DNA of 64,000 nucleotides from Paraburkholderia sp. CNPSo 3272 (lineage in GTDB: Bacteria; Pseudomonadota; Gammaproteobacteria; Burkholderiales; Burkholderiaceae). Positions within the stretch are counted from its first letter, which is position 1. Every line of letters begins with the position of its first letter. Below are positions 17,908-25,831 of the stretch, piece after piece. The position numbers and the translations under genes are program-made. Below the pieces are notes generated by a model. The model had not been told where the DNA came from. It made no database searches and was given only the letters and a program-made list of their open reading frames with translations. The DNA lies in the NCBI RefSeq assembly GCF_024206495.1, contig NZ_JAMBPQ010000025.1, positions 1 to 64,000 on the forward strand, in the 5' to 3' direction.

Positions 17908-18636
17908 ATGACAAAGGACGATGTGAAAAGCAACGCCGCACTGGCGGGGGTCGGGTCGATGGCGACGCGTCTCCTGCTCGCGGGCCTCGCCGAGCAATAC
18001 GAGCGTGAAACGGGGCAGCGGCTGACCGTTGCGGCGATAGGCGGCGTGGAAGCCGCGCGCCGCGTGCAGGCCGGCGCGGCATTCGATTTCGCCGTGCTGG
18101 CCTCGGCGGCGATCGACCGCCTGGCGGCGGGCGGGCACCTCGTCGGTGCGCGCATGGACGTCGTGCGCTCCGGCATGGCGGCGGCCGTCGCCTCCGGCGC
18201 GGCGCACCCGGATATCGGCACCGAGGGCGCACTGCGCGAGACGATGCTGCGCGCGGCGCGCATCGGCTATTCGACGGGGCCTAGCGGCGACCATCTGTTG
18301 CGGCTGGTCGAGCGCTGGGGCGTGGCCGAAACGCTCAGGCCGCGCCTCGTGATGGTGCGGCCGGGCGTGCCGGTGGCGAGCCTGATCGCGGCCGGTGAGG
18401 TCGAGATCGGCTTTCAGCAATTGAGCGAGCTAAAGGATGTGCCGGGCGTGGACGTGATCGGGCCGCTCCCGGCCGGGGCGCAACTCGTCACGGTCTTTTC
18501 CGCGGCGATCTGTGCGGTGTCGCAGCAGCGGCAGGCGGCAGCGGATTTCCTCGCGTTCCTCGGTTCGGCGCGCGCCGAGGCGACCAAGCGGGCGTTCGGC
18601 ATGGAGCCGGCCGGCAACGCGGCGTACGGGCCGTAG
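17908..18636 (+). CDS. Cytoplasmic ModA-fold protein associated with gallate catabolism
   Basis: The 242-residue protein has the fold of molybdate-type ABC binding proteins: an opening strand then MATRLLLAGLAEQYERETGQ, FDFAVLASAAIDRLAAGGHL, ARIGYSTGPSGDHLLRLVER, GEVEIGFQQLSELKDVPGVD and a final QAAADFLAFLGS helix. It lacks any signal peptide: the first strand begins about 11 residues from the ATG. No ModB or ModC genes are present. It sits between the LigJ-type hydratase and the tannase, on the same strand. A transport role is therefore unlikely. A cytosolic ligand-binding or enzymatic role in the pathway is inference. RBS: ACGGAAG before the ATG. Confidence 0.75.
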   Translation: MTKDDVKSNAALAGVGSMATRLLLAGLAEQYERETGQRLTVAAIGGVEAARRVQAGAAFDFAVLASAAIDRLAAGGHLVGARMDVVRSGMAAAVASGAAHPDIGTEGALRETMLRAARIGYSTGPSGDHLLRLVERWGVAETLRPRLVMVRPGVPVASLIAAGEVEIGFQQLSELKDVPGVDVIGPLPAGAQLVTVFSAAICAVSQQRQAAADFLAFLGSARAEATKRAFGMEPAGNAAYGP

Positions 18637-18832
18637 CAGGGCACGAGCAAGACGGCAATAAGGGAAATAGAAGGGGCAATATAGAAGGGGCAACAAGGCG
18701 ATTGCATTGGACATTTCATGTCGCATGGTCCACGTATCCACAGTAATTAGGCTTACTAATCAGAAAAAACAGAATCGGAGGCGTGAAAGTGAATCAGAAA
18801 AAAACCAGGACGTACGACACCAGGAGGCAAGC
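18637..18832 (+). promoter_or_regulatory. Leader of the tannase gene with tandem repeat and palindrome
   Basis: Two copies of ATAGAAGGGGCAA lie side by side at 18667-18679 and 18681-18693 (14-bp period). Further on, ATTAG-GCTTA-CTAAT (18746-18760) is an interrupted palindrome about 75 bp before the tannase start and could be an operator. A strong AGGAGG at 18822-18827 sets the start codon at 18833. No gene is seen here. Confidence 0.4.
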
Positions 18833-20608
18833 ATGAGAAACCTGCATACCCGACGGCTTTTCACGAGCGTGCGCGCTCGAGCAGCGTCGCTGCTCTCGCT
18901 GTTCGCACTCTTCGCGGCGGCCACCCTCGCGGCCGCGTGCGGCAGCGGCGGCAGTGGCAGCAGTAGCGCCGATACGTCGAAAGCGCCGCTCGCAGTCGTG
19001 GCGCCCGTGGTGGATTGCTCGAAGCTGGCGTCGGTCGACATCACCGATATTGGCGGCGCGGGCAGCGCGATTACTTCGGCTAGCGTGACCACGGCGACCA
19101 TCAACGGTGCTTCGGTCAACTTCTGTACCGTAAAGGGCACGCTAGCGCCTTCGAATACATTTGAAGTGGCGCTGCCGGTGAGCACGTGGACGCAGCGTTT
19201 TGCGGCGCTGGGCTGCGGGGGCCTGTGCGGTAACCTGAGCGACCCGACCCAGCAGTCGTCGTTCAGCTTCAGCTACACGTGCCCGCTCGTGCAGGAAGGC
19301 GGCTTCGTGACGGCGGCGACCGACATGGGCCACTCGGGCAACGACGCGACGTGGACCACGGACCCGCAAAAGCAGGCCGATTTCGCTTATCGCGGGCAGC
19401 ACATCACGACGCTCACGGCGGAGAAGCTCATCAAGGCGTACTACGGCCAGACGCAGAAGTACGCGTACTTCATCGGCTGCTCGGACGGCGGCCGCGAAGC
19501 GCTGATGGCCGCCCAACGCTATCCGAACGACTATAACGGCATCATTGCGGGCGCGCCGGCTGCGCACTTCCAGATCCAGAACTCGCTGTATCACGGCTGG
19601 AGCGTGGAGTCGCAAAGCACGACCGGCGACAGCACCGGCAACGCGACACTCTACGCCGACAACGCGCTCGTGCTGCACAAGGCCGTCGTTGCGGCATGCG
19701 GCGGCCAGGCGGGGGTGCCCGATGGTCTGATCGCCGATCCGCGCACCTGCAACTTCGATCCCGCATCGATCCAGTGTGCACAGGGCGCGACGAACACGAG
19801 CAACTGCCTCACCGCAGCCGAAGTCGCTACCGCGAGCAAGATCTATGGCGGACCGGTGGACGCGACAACGGGTGAGCGCATGTTGGCGGGCTCTCCGCAG
19901 ATGGGTTCGGAGGAGAACTGGGTGGGCGTGGAGGTGCCCACGACGAATTCGACGGCCACGCCGGTTTCGGTGAAGAACCTGTTCAGCTACATGATCGTGA
20001 CGGGTGCCTATAACCTGATCTTCACGGGCTCGCCCACCATGCCGACCATCGACACCTTCGGCTACACGGATGCGAACTTCTACCCGACCTACCTGCAGGC
20101 CAACCATCCGCTGATGGACGCGACAAACCCCGACCTCTCGGCGTTCAAGAAGGCGGGCGGCAAACTGATCCTGTGGCACGGCTGGGCGGATCAACACATT
20201 TCGCCGCTCTTCACGATCCAGTACTACGAAGCGATGCAGAACACGATGGGCGCTTCGAACGTGAGCGATTTCGCGCGCATGTACCTCGTGCCCGGCGTGG
20301 CTCACTGCGGCGGCGGCGAAGGCTTCCCGAACATCGACCTCGTCTCGCAGATCACGGCGTGGGCCGAGCAGGGCACGGCGCCGAACGCGGTCATGACGTA
20401 TCAGACCGATTCGTCGAACAACGTGACGGCCAGCCGCCCAGTCTATCCGTACCCCGCAGTCGCGCAGTTCACGGGCACCGGCGACTGGCATCTCGGCGCG
20501 AACTGGACGCAGGGCGCACCGCTGTACAACCAGTCCACCCATACCTGGGCAGGCTCGAGCTTCTATGCGACGTACACGCCGGCTACGCTGGGTGTTGCCG
20601 CGCCTTAA
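18833..20608 (+). CDS. Tannase/feruloyl esterase family lipoprotein
   Basis: The protein has 591 residues. It has a long signal with lipobox L-A-A-A-C followed by GSGGSGSSS, a lipoprotein linker. The mature alpha/beta hydrolase matches the tannase/feruloyl esterase family (PF07519): GCSDGGREALMAAQRYPNDY holds the nucleophile Ser, ILWHGWADQHISP the acid Asp, and PGVAHCGGGEG the His. The family has a paired Cys near the active site; CGGLCGN and VAACGGQAG are candidates. It cleaves galloyl, feruloyl or related ester bonds at the cell surface. An AGGAGG ribosome site fixes the start. With the LigJ-type hydratase and the AAHS carrier around it, release of gallate from tannins is the likely role. 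It is followed by a terminator. Confidence 0.88.
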   Translation: MRNLHTRRLFTSVRARAASLLSLFALFAAATLAAACGSGGSGSSSADTSKAPLAVVAPVVDCSKLASVDITDIGGAGSAITSASVTTATINGASVNFCTVKGTLAPSNTFEVALPVSTWTQRFAALGCGGLCGNLSDPTQQSSFSFSYTCPLVQEGGFVTAATDMGHSGNDATWTTDPQKQADFAYRGQHITTLTAEKLIKAYYGQTQKYAYFIGCSDGGREALMAAQRYPNDYNGIIAGAPAAHFQIQNSLYHGWSVESQSTTGDSTGNATLYADNALVLHKAVVAACGGQAGVPDGLIADPRTCNFDPASIQCAQGATNTSNCLTAAEVATASKIYGGPVDATTGERMLAGSPQMGSEENWVGVEVPTTNSTATPVSVKNLFSYMIVTGAYNLIFTGSPTMPTIDTFGYTDANFYPTYLQANHPLMDATNPDLSAFKKAGGKLILWHGWADQHISPLFTIQYYEAMQNTMGASNVSDFARMYLVPGVAHCGGGEGFPNIDLVSQITAWAEQGTAPNAVMTYQTDSSNNVTASRPVYPYPAVAQFTGTGDWHLGANWTQGAPLYNQSTHTWAGSSFYATYTPATLGVAAP

Positions 20609-20652
20609 CGTGAAAACTTCAGGCGCACTCGCTTGATTCACCGTTGAACCGG

Positions 20653-20678
20653 CCAGCCCTTCGGGGCTGGTTTCTTTT
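20653..20678 (+). terminator. Rho-independent terminator after the tannase gene
   Basis: The stem CCAGCCC-TTCG-GGGCTGG (7 bp with a stable TTCG loop) is followed directly by TTTCTTTT, 45 bp after the tannase stop. It should separate the tannase transcript from the downstream carrier gene. Confidence 0.85.
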
Positions 20679-21120
20679 GCATCCCGATAACTGAATCGCA
20701 TGACAAAGGCAGCGGATCGAACGGCGCCGCCGCCTCGAAAAGCGGCGCGTATAGGAGCGCCGGCTGGCGATGTAGCGGCAACTGAATTCCGCACGATCGT
20801 CCGGCGTGTTTGCGAATCCTTTCGGAGAGCATCGATTTTGCTTATCACGCCGGATTCGATTGGAGCCGCGGGCCAGGTCGGACAAGGCGCGGGCCGATTA
20901 CCCGCGGCCCTTATGCGGCGCGGCTTCGCGGACGGTATCGCAAGTGCGGGCGTGCCGAAATCGCCCATGCAGATGGGCACGGACGTATCCAATATGTGGT
21001 TAACCCGCACTTTCGGACGAGGGGTTGGCCACCTATCGTGCCCCCGACGGATAGCAGTTCGTTGAAATTCGACTCGGGCACGAGCGAGCGGCAGACCACA
21101 GAACGGACAGGAGACTAGAA
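20679..21120 (+). promoter_or_regulatory. Gene-free 440-bp stretch upstream of the aromatic acid carrier
   Basis: No supported gene is seen. Open frames here are GC-driven and lack family signatures. The terminator on its left and the GGACAGGAGACTAGAA ribosome site on its right imply that the carrier has its own promoter in this stretch. A relatively AT-rich part at about 20985-21010 is the most promoter-like. Confidence 0.35.
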
Positions 21121-22470
21121 ATGCCTGGCAGCAAAACAATCGATATCAAGGCGTTCATCGACGAACGCCACATTTCGGCCTATCAGTGGCTACTGGTGGC
21201 GCTGTGCTTCCTCGCGGTGACCGCCGACGGCATGGACGTGGCTATCATGGGCTTCGTCGCGCCCTCCATCATTCACGAGTGGGGCATTTCGCGCCCCGAG
21301 TTCGGGCTTGTCATGAGCGCCGCGCCCATCGGTCTCGTGATCGGCGCGCTCGCCGCGGGGCCGGCCTCGGACCGCGTTGGCCGCAAGTGGGTGCTCATCA
21401 CCTCCGTGTTCCTCTTCGGCGTGTTCACGATTCTCACGGCATTCACGCAGTCGCCGGCGTCAATGGCGGTGCTGCGCGTGCTGACCGGTATCGGTCTTGG
21501 CGCGGCCATGCCGAACTCGACGACGCTGCTCTCGGAGTACTCGCCGCAACGCCGCCGCGCGCTGCTCATCACGATCATGTTCACGGGTTTCAACCTCGGC
21601 TCCGCGTTGATCGGCTTCGCGGCGGGCTGGCTCGTGCCGAACCACGGCTGGCGCGCGGTGCTGATTTTCGGCGGCGCCATTCCGCTCGCACTCGTGCCGC
21701 TGCAGGCCTGGCTGCTGCCGGAATCGGCGCGTCTGCTCGCCGTGCGGGGCGCGACAAGCAAGCGCATTGCCGCGACGCTGAACCGCGTGACCGGCGCGGA
21801 TTTCGCGGGCGACGAGAACTTCGTTTCTACGGAGCCGCCGCTGCCCACGCGCAAGCCGATCGGCGTGCTGTTCTCGGAAGGCTATGGCGTGATGACCCTC
21901 GCACTGTGGGTCACGTATTTCATGGGCCTGCTCGTCATCTATCTGCTGACCGGCTGGCTGCCCACGCTAATCAAGGACGCGGGCCTCTCCATCACCGTGG
22001 CGGCGAACGTCACGGCCATGTTCCAGATCGGCGGCACGATCGGCGCCGTGCTGGTGGGCTGGATCATGGACAAGGTGCGTCCGGCGCGCGTGATCAGCGC
22101 GGCGTATGTCGGCGGCGGCATCTGCGTGCTGGCGCTGGCCGGTGTGGGGGCGCTTTCCTCGTCGCTCGCGCTGCTAGTGTTTGCCGCGGGCTTCTGCATG
22201 AGCGGTGCGCAAACGGGCCTGAACGCCTACGCACCGGGCCGCTATCCGACGGTTGCGCGTGCAACGGGTGTGAGCTGGATGTTGGGCATGGGCCGCTTTG
22301 GCAGCATCTTCGGCTCGGCCATCGGCGGTGCGCTGCTGGGTCTCGGCTGGGAATTCGCTGCGATTCTCGCCATGCTCGCCGTACCGGCGGTGCTCGCGGC
22401 GCTTGCGATCCTGGTTTCGCAGCGTGCGCGTCATTCGGAACCGGCTACGCAGGTGAGCGCGGCTCACTGA
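21121..22470 (+). CDS. AAHS-family aromatic acid:H+ symporter (PcaK/GalT-like MFS)
   Basis: The 449-residue MFS protein has 12 helices. The D-G-x-D motif in helix 1 (VTADGMDVAIMGFVAPSII) is the hallmark of the aromatic acid:H+ symporter family, and PASDRVGRKWVLITSVFLFG is the helix 2-3 signature. Other features are ARVLTGIGLGAAMPNSTTLL-like packing in helix 4 and LTGWLPTLIKDAGLSITVAA after the central loop. It imports benzoate-type acids such as 4-hydroxybenzoate, protocatechuate or gallate. The nearby tannase and LigJ-type hydratase make gallate the favoured substrate. RBS: CAGGAG. It is followed by a strong terminator. Confidence 0.88.
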   Translation: MPGSKTIDIKAFIDERHISAYQWLLVALCFLAVTADGMDVAIMGFVAPSIIHEWGISRPEFGLVMSAAPIGLVIGALAAGPASDRVGRKWVLITSVFLFGVFTILTAFTQSPASMAVLRVLTGIGLGAAMPNSTTLLSEYSPQRRRALLITIMFTGFNLGSALIGFAAGWLVPNHGWRAVLIFGGAIPLALVPLQAWLLPESARLLAVRGATSKRIAATLNRVTGADFAGDENFVSTEPPLPTRKPIGVLFSEGYGVMTLALWVTYFMGLLVIYLLTGWLPTLIKDAGLSITVAANVTAMFQIGGTIGAVLVGWIMDKVRPARVISAAYVGGGICVLALAGVGALSSSLALLVFAAGFCMSGAQTGLNAYAPGRYPTVARATGVSWMLGMGRFGSIFGSAIGGALLGLGWEFAAILAMLAVPAVLAALAILVSQRARHSEPATQVSAAH

Positions 22471-22500
22471 GCTGGATTTAACAACAGCGCTGGACTGATC

Positions 22501-22539
22501 GGCGCGGCGGTGCGAATTGCACTGCCGCGCCGTTTTTTT
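22501..22539 (+). terminator. Strong rho-independent terminator after the AAHS carrier
   Basis: A 13-bp stem (GGCGCGGC-G-GTGC paired with GCAC-T-GCCGCGCC, one G-T wobble) with loop GAATT is followed by seven T. It ends the gallate block. Confidence 0.9.
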
Positions 22540-22551
22540 ATTTGGTGTGAG

Positions 22552-22572
22552 AGCGGAGGCAGCGCCTCCGCT
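22552..22572. repeat. Second hairpin, 9-bp perfect stem
   Basis: AGCGGAGGC-AGC-GCCTCCGCT is a perfect 9-bp stem with a 3-base loop and no good T tract on either side. It may be an auxiliary transcription stop between converging transcripts. Confidence 0.6.
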
Positions 22573-22590
22573 TTAGTGCCGTTCGGCTAG

Positions 22591-22701
22591 TCAAATCCTG
22601 AACGCACCCACCGTTTCGATCATGGTCTGCGCATTCCTGCCCAGCGTGTGGGCCGAAATCGAAAAGTGATTCACGAGTGCGCTGTCTTCCTGCGTGAGCG
22701 C
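22591..22701 (-). pseudogene. Methyl-accepting chemotaxis protein carboxy-terminal remnant
   Basis: The minus-strand frame reads ALTQEDSALVNHF, then SAHTLGRNAQTMIETVGAFR and a stop. This resembles the tail of chemotaxis receptors ('...NAALVEE...L...A..L...V..FR.'). A TAA directly upstream and loss of everything before it show that only a degraded tail remains, probably a scar of an earlier gene order next to the CDI locus. Confidence 0.45.
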
Positions 22702-22753
22702 TTAGATAGGATCGAGAGCCTGCTGGTCATCGCCTGTGTCGCCCACTCATCCG

Positions 22754-23374
22754 TTACTTCGTCAGGCGCACAACGTACAGCGCCGCCTGGTTCGGAGAGC
22801 CGGCGACGCTGTAATTCGGGCTGACGGCCATCAGCGGTCCTGGAACCGTCGGAGAATAGGTCACGCCCGCAGCCGTAACGGTCGCCAGCTCGAGTGCAGG
22901 AGTGCCCGTCACAGGCTGCGTTGTCGAGAAATTGAACGTCAGCATCCGGTTGTCAAACTGCGTGATATCGCCAGCGCCGCCTTCCGTGATTTCGTAGGCG
23001 AAGGGCGTCGTGATGCCTGCGGGCACCGGGTCAGGTTTGCCCAGGCAGAGCGTCAAGGCGCGCGTAACGCCACCTGTGGGGGTCTTGAATGTCAGCGTTG
23101 CGATATTGTCATTGGAGACCATCGTCATCGCCGTGCCCGCAGCGATACTCAGGGGGATATCGAGGCGACTGTAGCTGGCCGGACAGTTAAACGTGCTCGA
23201 TTGCGGCGATGAGGCCGTATCCGGCGCAGAGGCCGCACCTGGCGAGGATACGCCCGCGGAGGCCGATGAATCCGCACCGGATGCTCCGCCACTGCCGCCG
23301 CTGCCTCCACCACACGCGGCCAGCAGCACGGCGGCACCGATCAGACCCATCGAAAATATTCGGCTCATCAGCAT
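22754..23374 (-). CDS. Hypothetical lipoprotein downstream of bcpB
   Basis: The 206-residue protein begins MLMSRIFSMGLIGAAVLLAA with lipobox L-A-A-C, then a Gly/Ser/Ala-rich linker of about 45 residues. A compact domain follows with one Cys pair (FNCPASYSRLD and LTLCLGKPD) and mostly beta-type text. The start at 23374 has AAGGAGCTAACA directly upstream; the ATG ten codons earlier does not. It lies 31 bp after bcpB in the same direction, so it is probably the last gene of the CDI operon. I do not recognise a family. It is likely tethered to the outer membrane. Confidence 0.7.
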   Translation of the reverse strand: MLMSRIFSMGLIGAAVLLAACGGGSGGSGGASGADSSASAGVSSPGAASAPDTASSPQSSTFNCPASYSRLDIPLSIAAGTAMTMVSNDNIATLTFKTPTGGVTRALTLCLGKPDPVPAGITTPFAYEITEGGAGDITQFDNRMLTFNFSTTQPVTGTPALELATVTAAGVTYSPTVPGPLMAVSPNYSVAGSPNQAALYVVRLTK

Positions 23375-23405
23375 TGTTAGCTCCTTATGGTCAGTGAATC
23401 GCACA

Positions 23406-25142
23406 TCAGAATTGCCCCGTCACCTGAAAGCCCAGCGTCACGCTTGGCGCGGGGAAGCCGCGCGGCGCGTAGACCGGCGTGCCGGCGAACACGTCATAGC
23501 TGAACGCGCCCAGGCGCGAGGGCACGGAGCCCTTGAAGCCGAGGACCGCGCCCGCGAGTTGCGTCCCGGCAAGAAACGCCGTAGATGGTCCCCAAAGGTG
23601 GCCGTAGTCGAGGCCCGCATAAAGCATCTGGCCTGTTGCCCCAAGCGGATACTGGAGTTCGTTGCGCCAGTAGAAGCCCTTCTCCGCGGCCAGCATCGTT
23701 TCACCGCTGAAGCCGCGAACCGTGTAGCGGCTGCCGATGGTCAGGTCATCGATATAGTTCAGTTCGTCGTTGGTGAACTGCCCGTGCAGAGTGCCGACAT
23801 AACGCAGCGTCTTGCCGGCCACCGCGAACGGAACCGAGAGATTGGCGTCGAGCGTCGCCATGTGGAAATAGTACGTAGGCCCACTCGCTGTATCCGGCAT
23901 CGCCCCGAGCCAGCCGATACCCTGCCGGTAGGCGAGCGTGCCGTCGAACTGCGCCGCGCCGAAGTAATGGCGATTGGTCAGCCCGGCCTCGATGAAGGTG
24001 TTGTCGCGCTTCTGCTGTGGGATTTCGACGTCATCGATGAAGCTCGCGCCAAAGCGCTTGATTAGCTGAAACTCGACGCCCGAAACATCGTTCTGGCTAC
24101 GACGAATGACGCGCTCCAGCTTCAGACCCGCTGTCTGCGCGTTTCCGCTCGAAACGAACGTCTGGTTGACCCCGGCAATCTGCTGGTAATACGTGTTCGT
24201 GTAGCCGAACAGCGTGCCCGTCCAGTAGCCCCACGGTACCGCATACGAGGCATTCCAGCCGTGTGTACCGAGGTCGTGGTTGCCGAACTGCAAATCCTGG
24301 TTGTAGCCACCTGAAAGCACGTCGTTGATGCCCAGGAGGTTATAGAGCGCGAGCGACACGTTGCCGATGTAACGGCCCGTAGCGTCGCTGCCCGAGTTAT
24401 CCGCCGAGACGACGAGCGACCATGGTTTCGCGCGCTTGACCGTAACCACGACATCACTCTGGCCGGGCTCGGTACCGGGCACTATCTCCATGGAGGCGTC
24501 CTGGTTCGGGACGCGCTTCATCTGCTCCAGTCCCTGTTCAAGGTCGCGCAACTGGAGGATGTCGCCGTCGCGAGCCGGAAAGGCGGTTTTCAGCGTGCCC
24601 CGTGTACTGGCGTCGGCAAACTTCAGGTTGCGGATCACGCCCGGTATGAGCGTGAATTTCATCGTCCCTTTCGAGAGGTCCTGGGTCGGCACGAGTACGC
24701 GTGTCGTGATGTAACCGTGGCTCAGGATGACGCCTTGCAGGCCCTTCGCCAGCATGTCAACGCCTTGCTTGCCAACACATTGGCCCTCATAGTGGCCCAG
24801 CCAGTCGTGCAGGAATCCGAACGGATCGAGCGGCAACGCCGATGCACCCTTTACACGAACTACCTCAGGCAGCGTATCGGGAACCTCGACCGTGAAGGTG
24901 TCGATACGGAAGCACGGCGTCTCGACGGGCAGTACGGGGTACTCGCCGACTACGGGCTCGGTCGAGCGTACAACGGGCGCGGCGACGGTCGCAGCGCGCT
25001 GCTGCGCGTCGCGTCGCTGCTCGACCTGCTGTTGCTGTTCGGCGTTGGTACGGGCCGCCACATCGGGCGGGGTCTGCGCGTGGACAGCGAGCGGAATCAA
25101 GGCCGTCAGTGTCCCCGCTGACAGCCGCTTGGTGCGAGTCAT
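23406..25142 (-). CDS. bcpB: Two-partner secretion outer-membrane transporter BcpB/CdiB (TpsB, ShlB/FhaC family)
   Basis: The 578-residue protein has a signal peptide ending AVHA-QTPP, then a Gln-rich helical linker (about residues 30-55). Two POTRA domains follow (about 75-240), the second ending GTEPGQSDVVVTVKRAKPWS, and then a 16-strand beta-barrel. The VRGF motif of the conserved barrel loop (GSRYTVRGFSGE) is present, and the last residue is Phe, as expected for BAM-inserted barrels. It exports the exoprotein BcpA across the outer membrane. It is 17 bp downstream of bcpO. Its first 50 codons have a broken duplicate 600 bp upstream (25718-25831). Confidence 0.93.
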   Translation of the reverse strand: MTRTKRLSAGTLTALIPLAVHAQTPPDVAARTNAEQQQQVEQRRDAQQRAATVAAPVVRSTEPVVGEYPVLPVETPCFRIDTFTVEVPDTLPEVVRVKGASALPLDPFGFLHDWLGHYEGQCVGKQGVDMLAKGLQGVILSHGYITTRVLVPTQDLSKGTMKFTLIPGVIRNLKFADASTRGTLKTAFPARDGDILQLRDLEQGLEQMKRVPNQDASMEIVPGTEPGQSDVVVTVKRAKPWSLVVSADNSGSDATGRYIGNVSLALYNLLGINDVLSGGYNQDLQFGNHDLGTHGWNASYAVPWGYWTGTLFGYTNTYYQQIAGVNQTFVSSGNAQTAGLKLERVIRRSQNDVSGVEFQLIKRFGASFIDDVEIPQQKRDNTFIEAGLTNRHYFGAAQFDGTLAYRQGIGWLGAMPDTASGPTYYFHMATLDANLSVPFAVAGKTLRYVGTLHGQFTNDELNYIDDLTIGSRYTVRGFSGETMLAAEKGFYWRNELQYPLGATGQMLYAGLDYGHLWGPSTAFLAGTQLAGAVLGFKGSVPSRLGAFSYDVFAGTPVYAPRGFPAPSVTLGFQVTGQF

Positions 25143-25159
25143 TTTTCGTGATAACCGGG

Positions 25160-25552
25160 TTATTGCGGAAGAATGCCGCCCTTTACTTCTTCCTTGCTCG
25201 ACTGCATGGCGAAATTCTTCACGACACCCTTGTCGTCAAAAAACACAACAAGTTCCTTTTTGTCCACGTCCTGCCCAGACATGAATATGTTGGCGAGAGG
25301 CACAAAATTGATCCCCTTGGCAGTGGAGTGCGAATAGCGGTAACGCCAGATTTCATTGCCGCTGTCGGTAAACGATGTTTCGGTTGGGTCCCCGAATGTA
25401 GCGCGCACGTCATCCTTCGTGCTCTTGCCCTTGGTAATTTTCTCGCCGACCGATGCGGCGCTCTCATCCTTGAGTTTCTGGACGCCCGCACTTGCGCAGC
25501 CCGCTAGTACGGCAGCAACGATCAACCCAGTAGCGATATTTTTGTAGAACAC
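25160..25552 (-). CDS. bcpO: BcpO-type BamE/SmpA-like lipoprotein
   Basis: The protein has 130 residues from a GTG start (25552) that gives a normal lipoprotein signal, FYKNIATGLIVAAVLAGC. The ATG at 25663 would bury that signal 50 residues inside. After the lipobox Cys comes a SmpA/OmlA/BamE-like domain: KITKGKSTKDDVRATFGDPT is the family's helix and G-x-P turn, then EIWRYRYSHSTAKGI and ELVVFFDDKGVVKNF. The position between the immunity gene and the transporter gene is that of bcpO in Burkholderia-type CDI loci. It probably assists BcpB or BcpA at the outer membrane. Confidence 0.8.
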   Translation of the reverse strand: MFYKNIATGLIVAAVLAGCASAGVQKLKDESAASVGEKITKGKSTKDDVRATFGDPTETSFTDSGNEIWRYRYSHSTAKGINFVPLANIFMSGQDVDKKELVVFFDDKGVVKNFAMQSSKEEVKGGILPQ

Positions 25553-25717
25553 TGCCTTGTTCCCTTTAATAGTGTCGGCCTTATCTATCTTCGCCGTTGC
25601 CGACCCCACGACGAAGAAGTGAATGATCAACGTGATGGAAAAGCCCAAACTCTGGCGGTTCAACAGAGCGCACCCCTCGCGCTCCGGATACGCATCCCGC
25701 TGCTGCTGGACCTGTCG

Positions 25718-25831
25718 CTACTGTTCGGCGGTCGTGCGGACCGCCGCATCGGGCGGAGTCTGCGCGAGGACCGCGAGAGGAACGAGAACAGCAAGCGGAA
25801 CTAACAAAAATTTCTTCTTGCTTATTTTCAC
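25718..25831 (-). pseudogene. Truncated duplicate of the bcpB amino terminus, coupled to the immunity gene
   Basis: A GTG at 25831 overlaps the TGA of the upstream small gene (GTGA) and opens 37 codons: signal peptide MKISKKKFLLVPLAVLVPLA, cut after LAQ, then TPPDAAVRTTAEQ and a TAG. The true bcpB reads IPLAVHAQTPPDVAARTNAE followed by QQQQVEQRRDA. The DNA around 25675-25800 aligns with bcpB DNA at about 25000-25110. After the TAG the same frame continues RQVQQQRDA, so a CAG-to-TAG change has cut the copy. It is therefore the start of a second transporter gene, left after recombination. A short exported peptide could still be made. Confidence 0.75.

Noticed and set aside
17908..18636. Molybdate transporter binding protein (ModA)
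   Set aside because: No signal peptide and no ModB/ModC partners; location inside aromatic catabolism genes argues against molybdate uptake.
19142..21139. 665-codon minus-strand open frame over the tannase gene
   Set aside because: It crosses a clear terminator and mirrors the tannase codons; no family features.
25160..25663. Longer bcpO reading frame from the ATG at 25663
   Set aside because: It would place the lipoprotein signal and lipobox Cys in the middle of the protein; the extra codons are the remainder of the broken bcpB copy.
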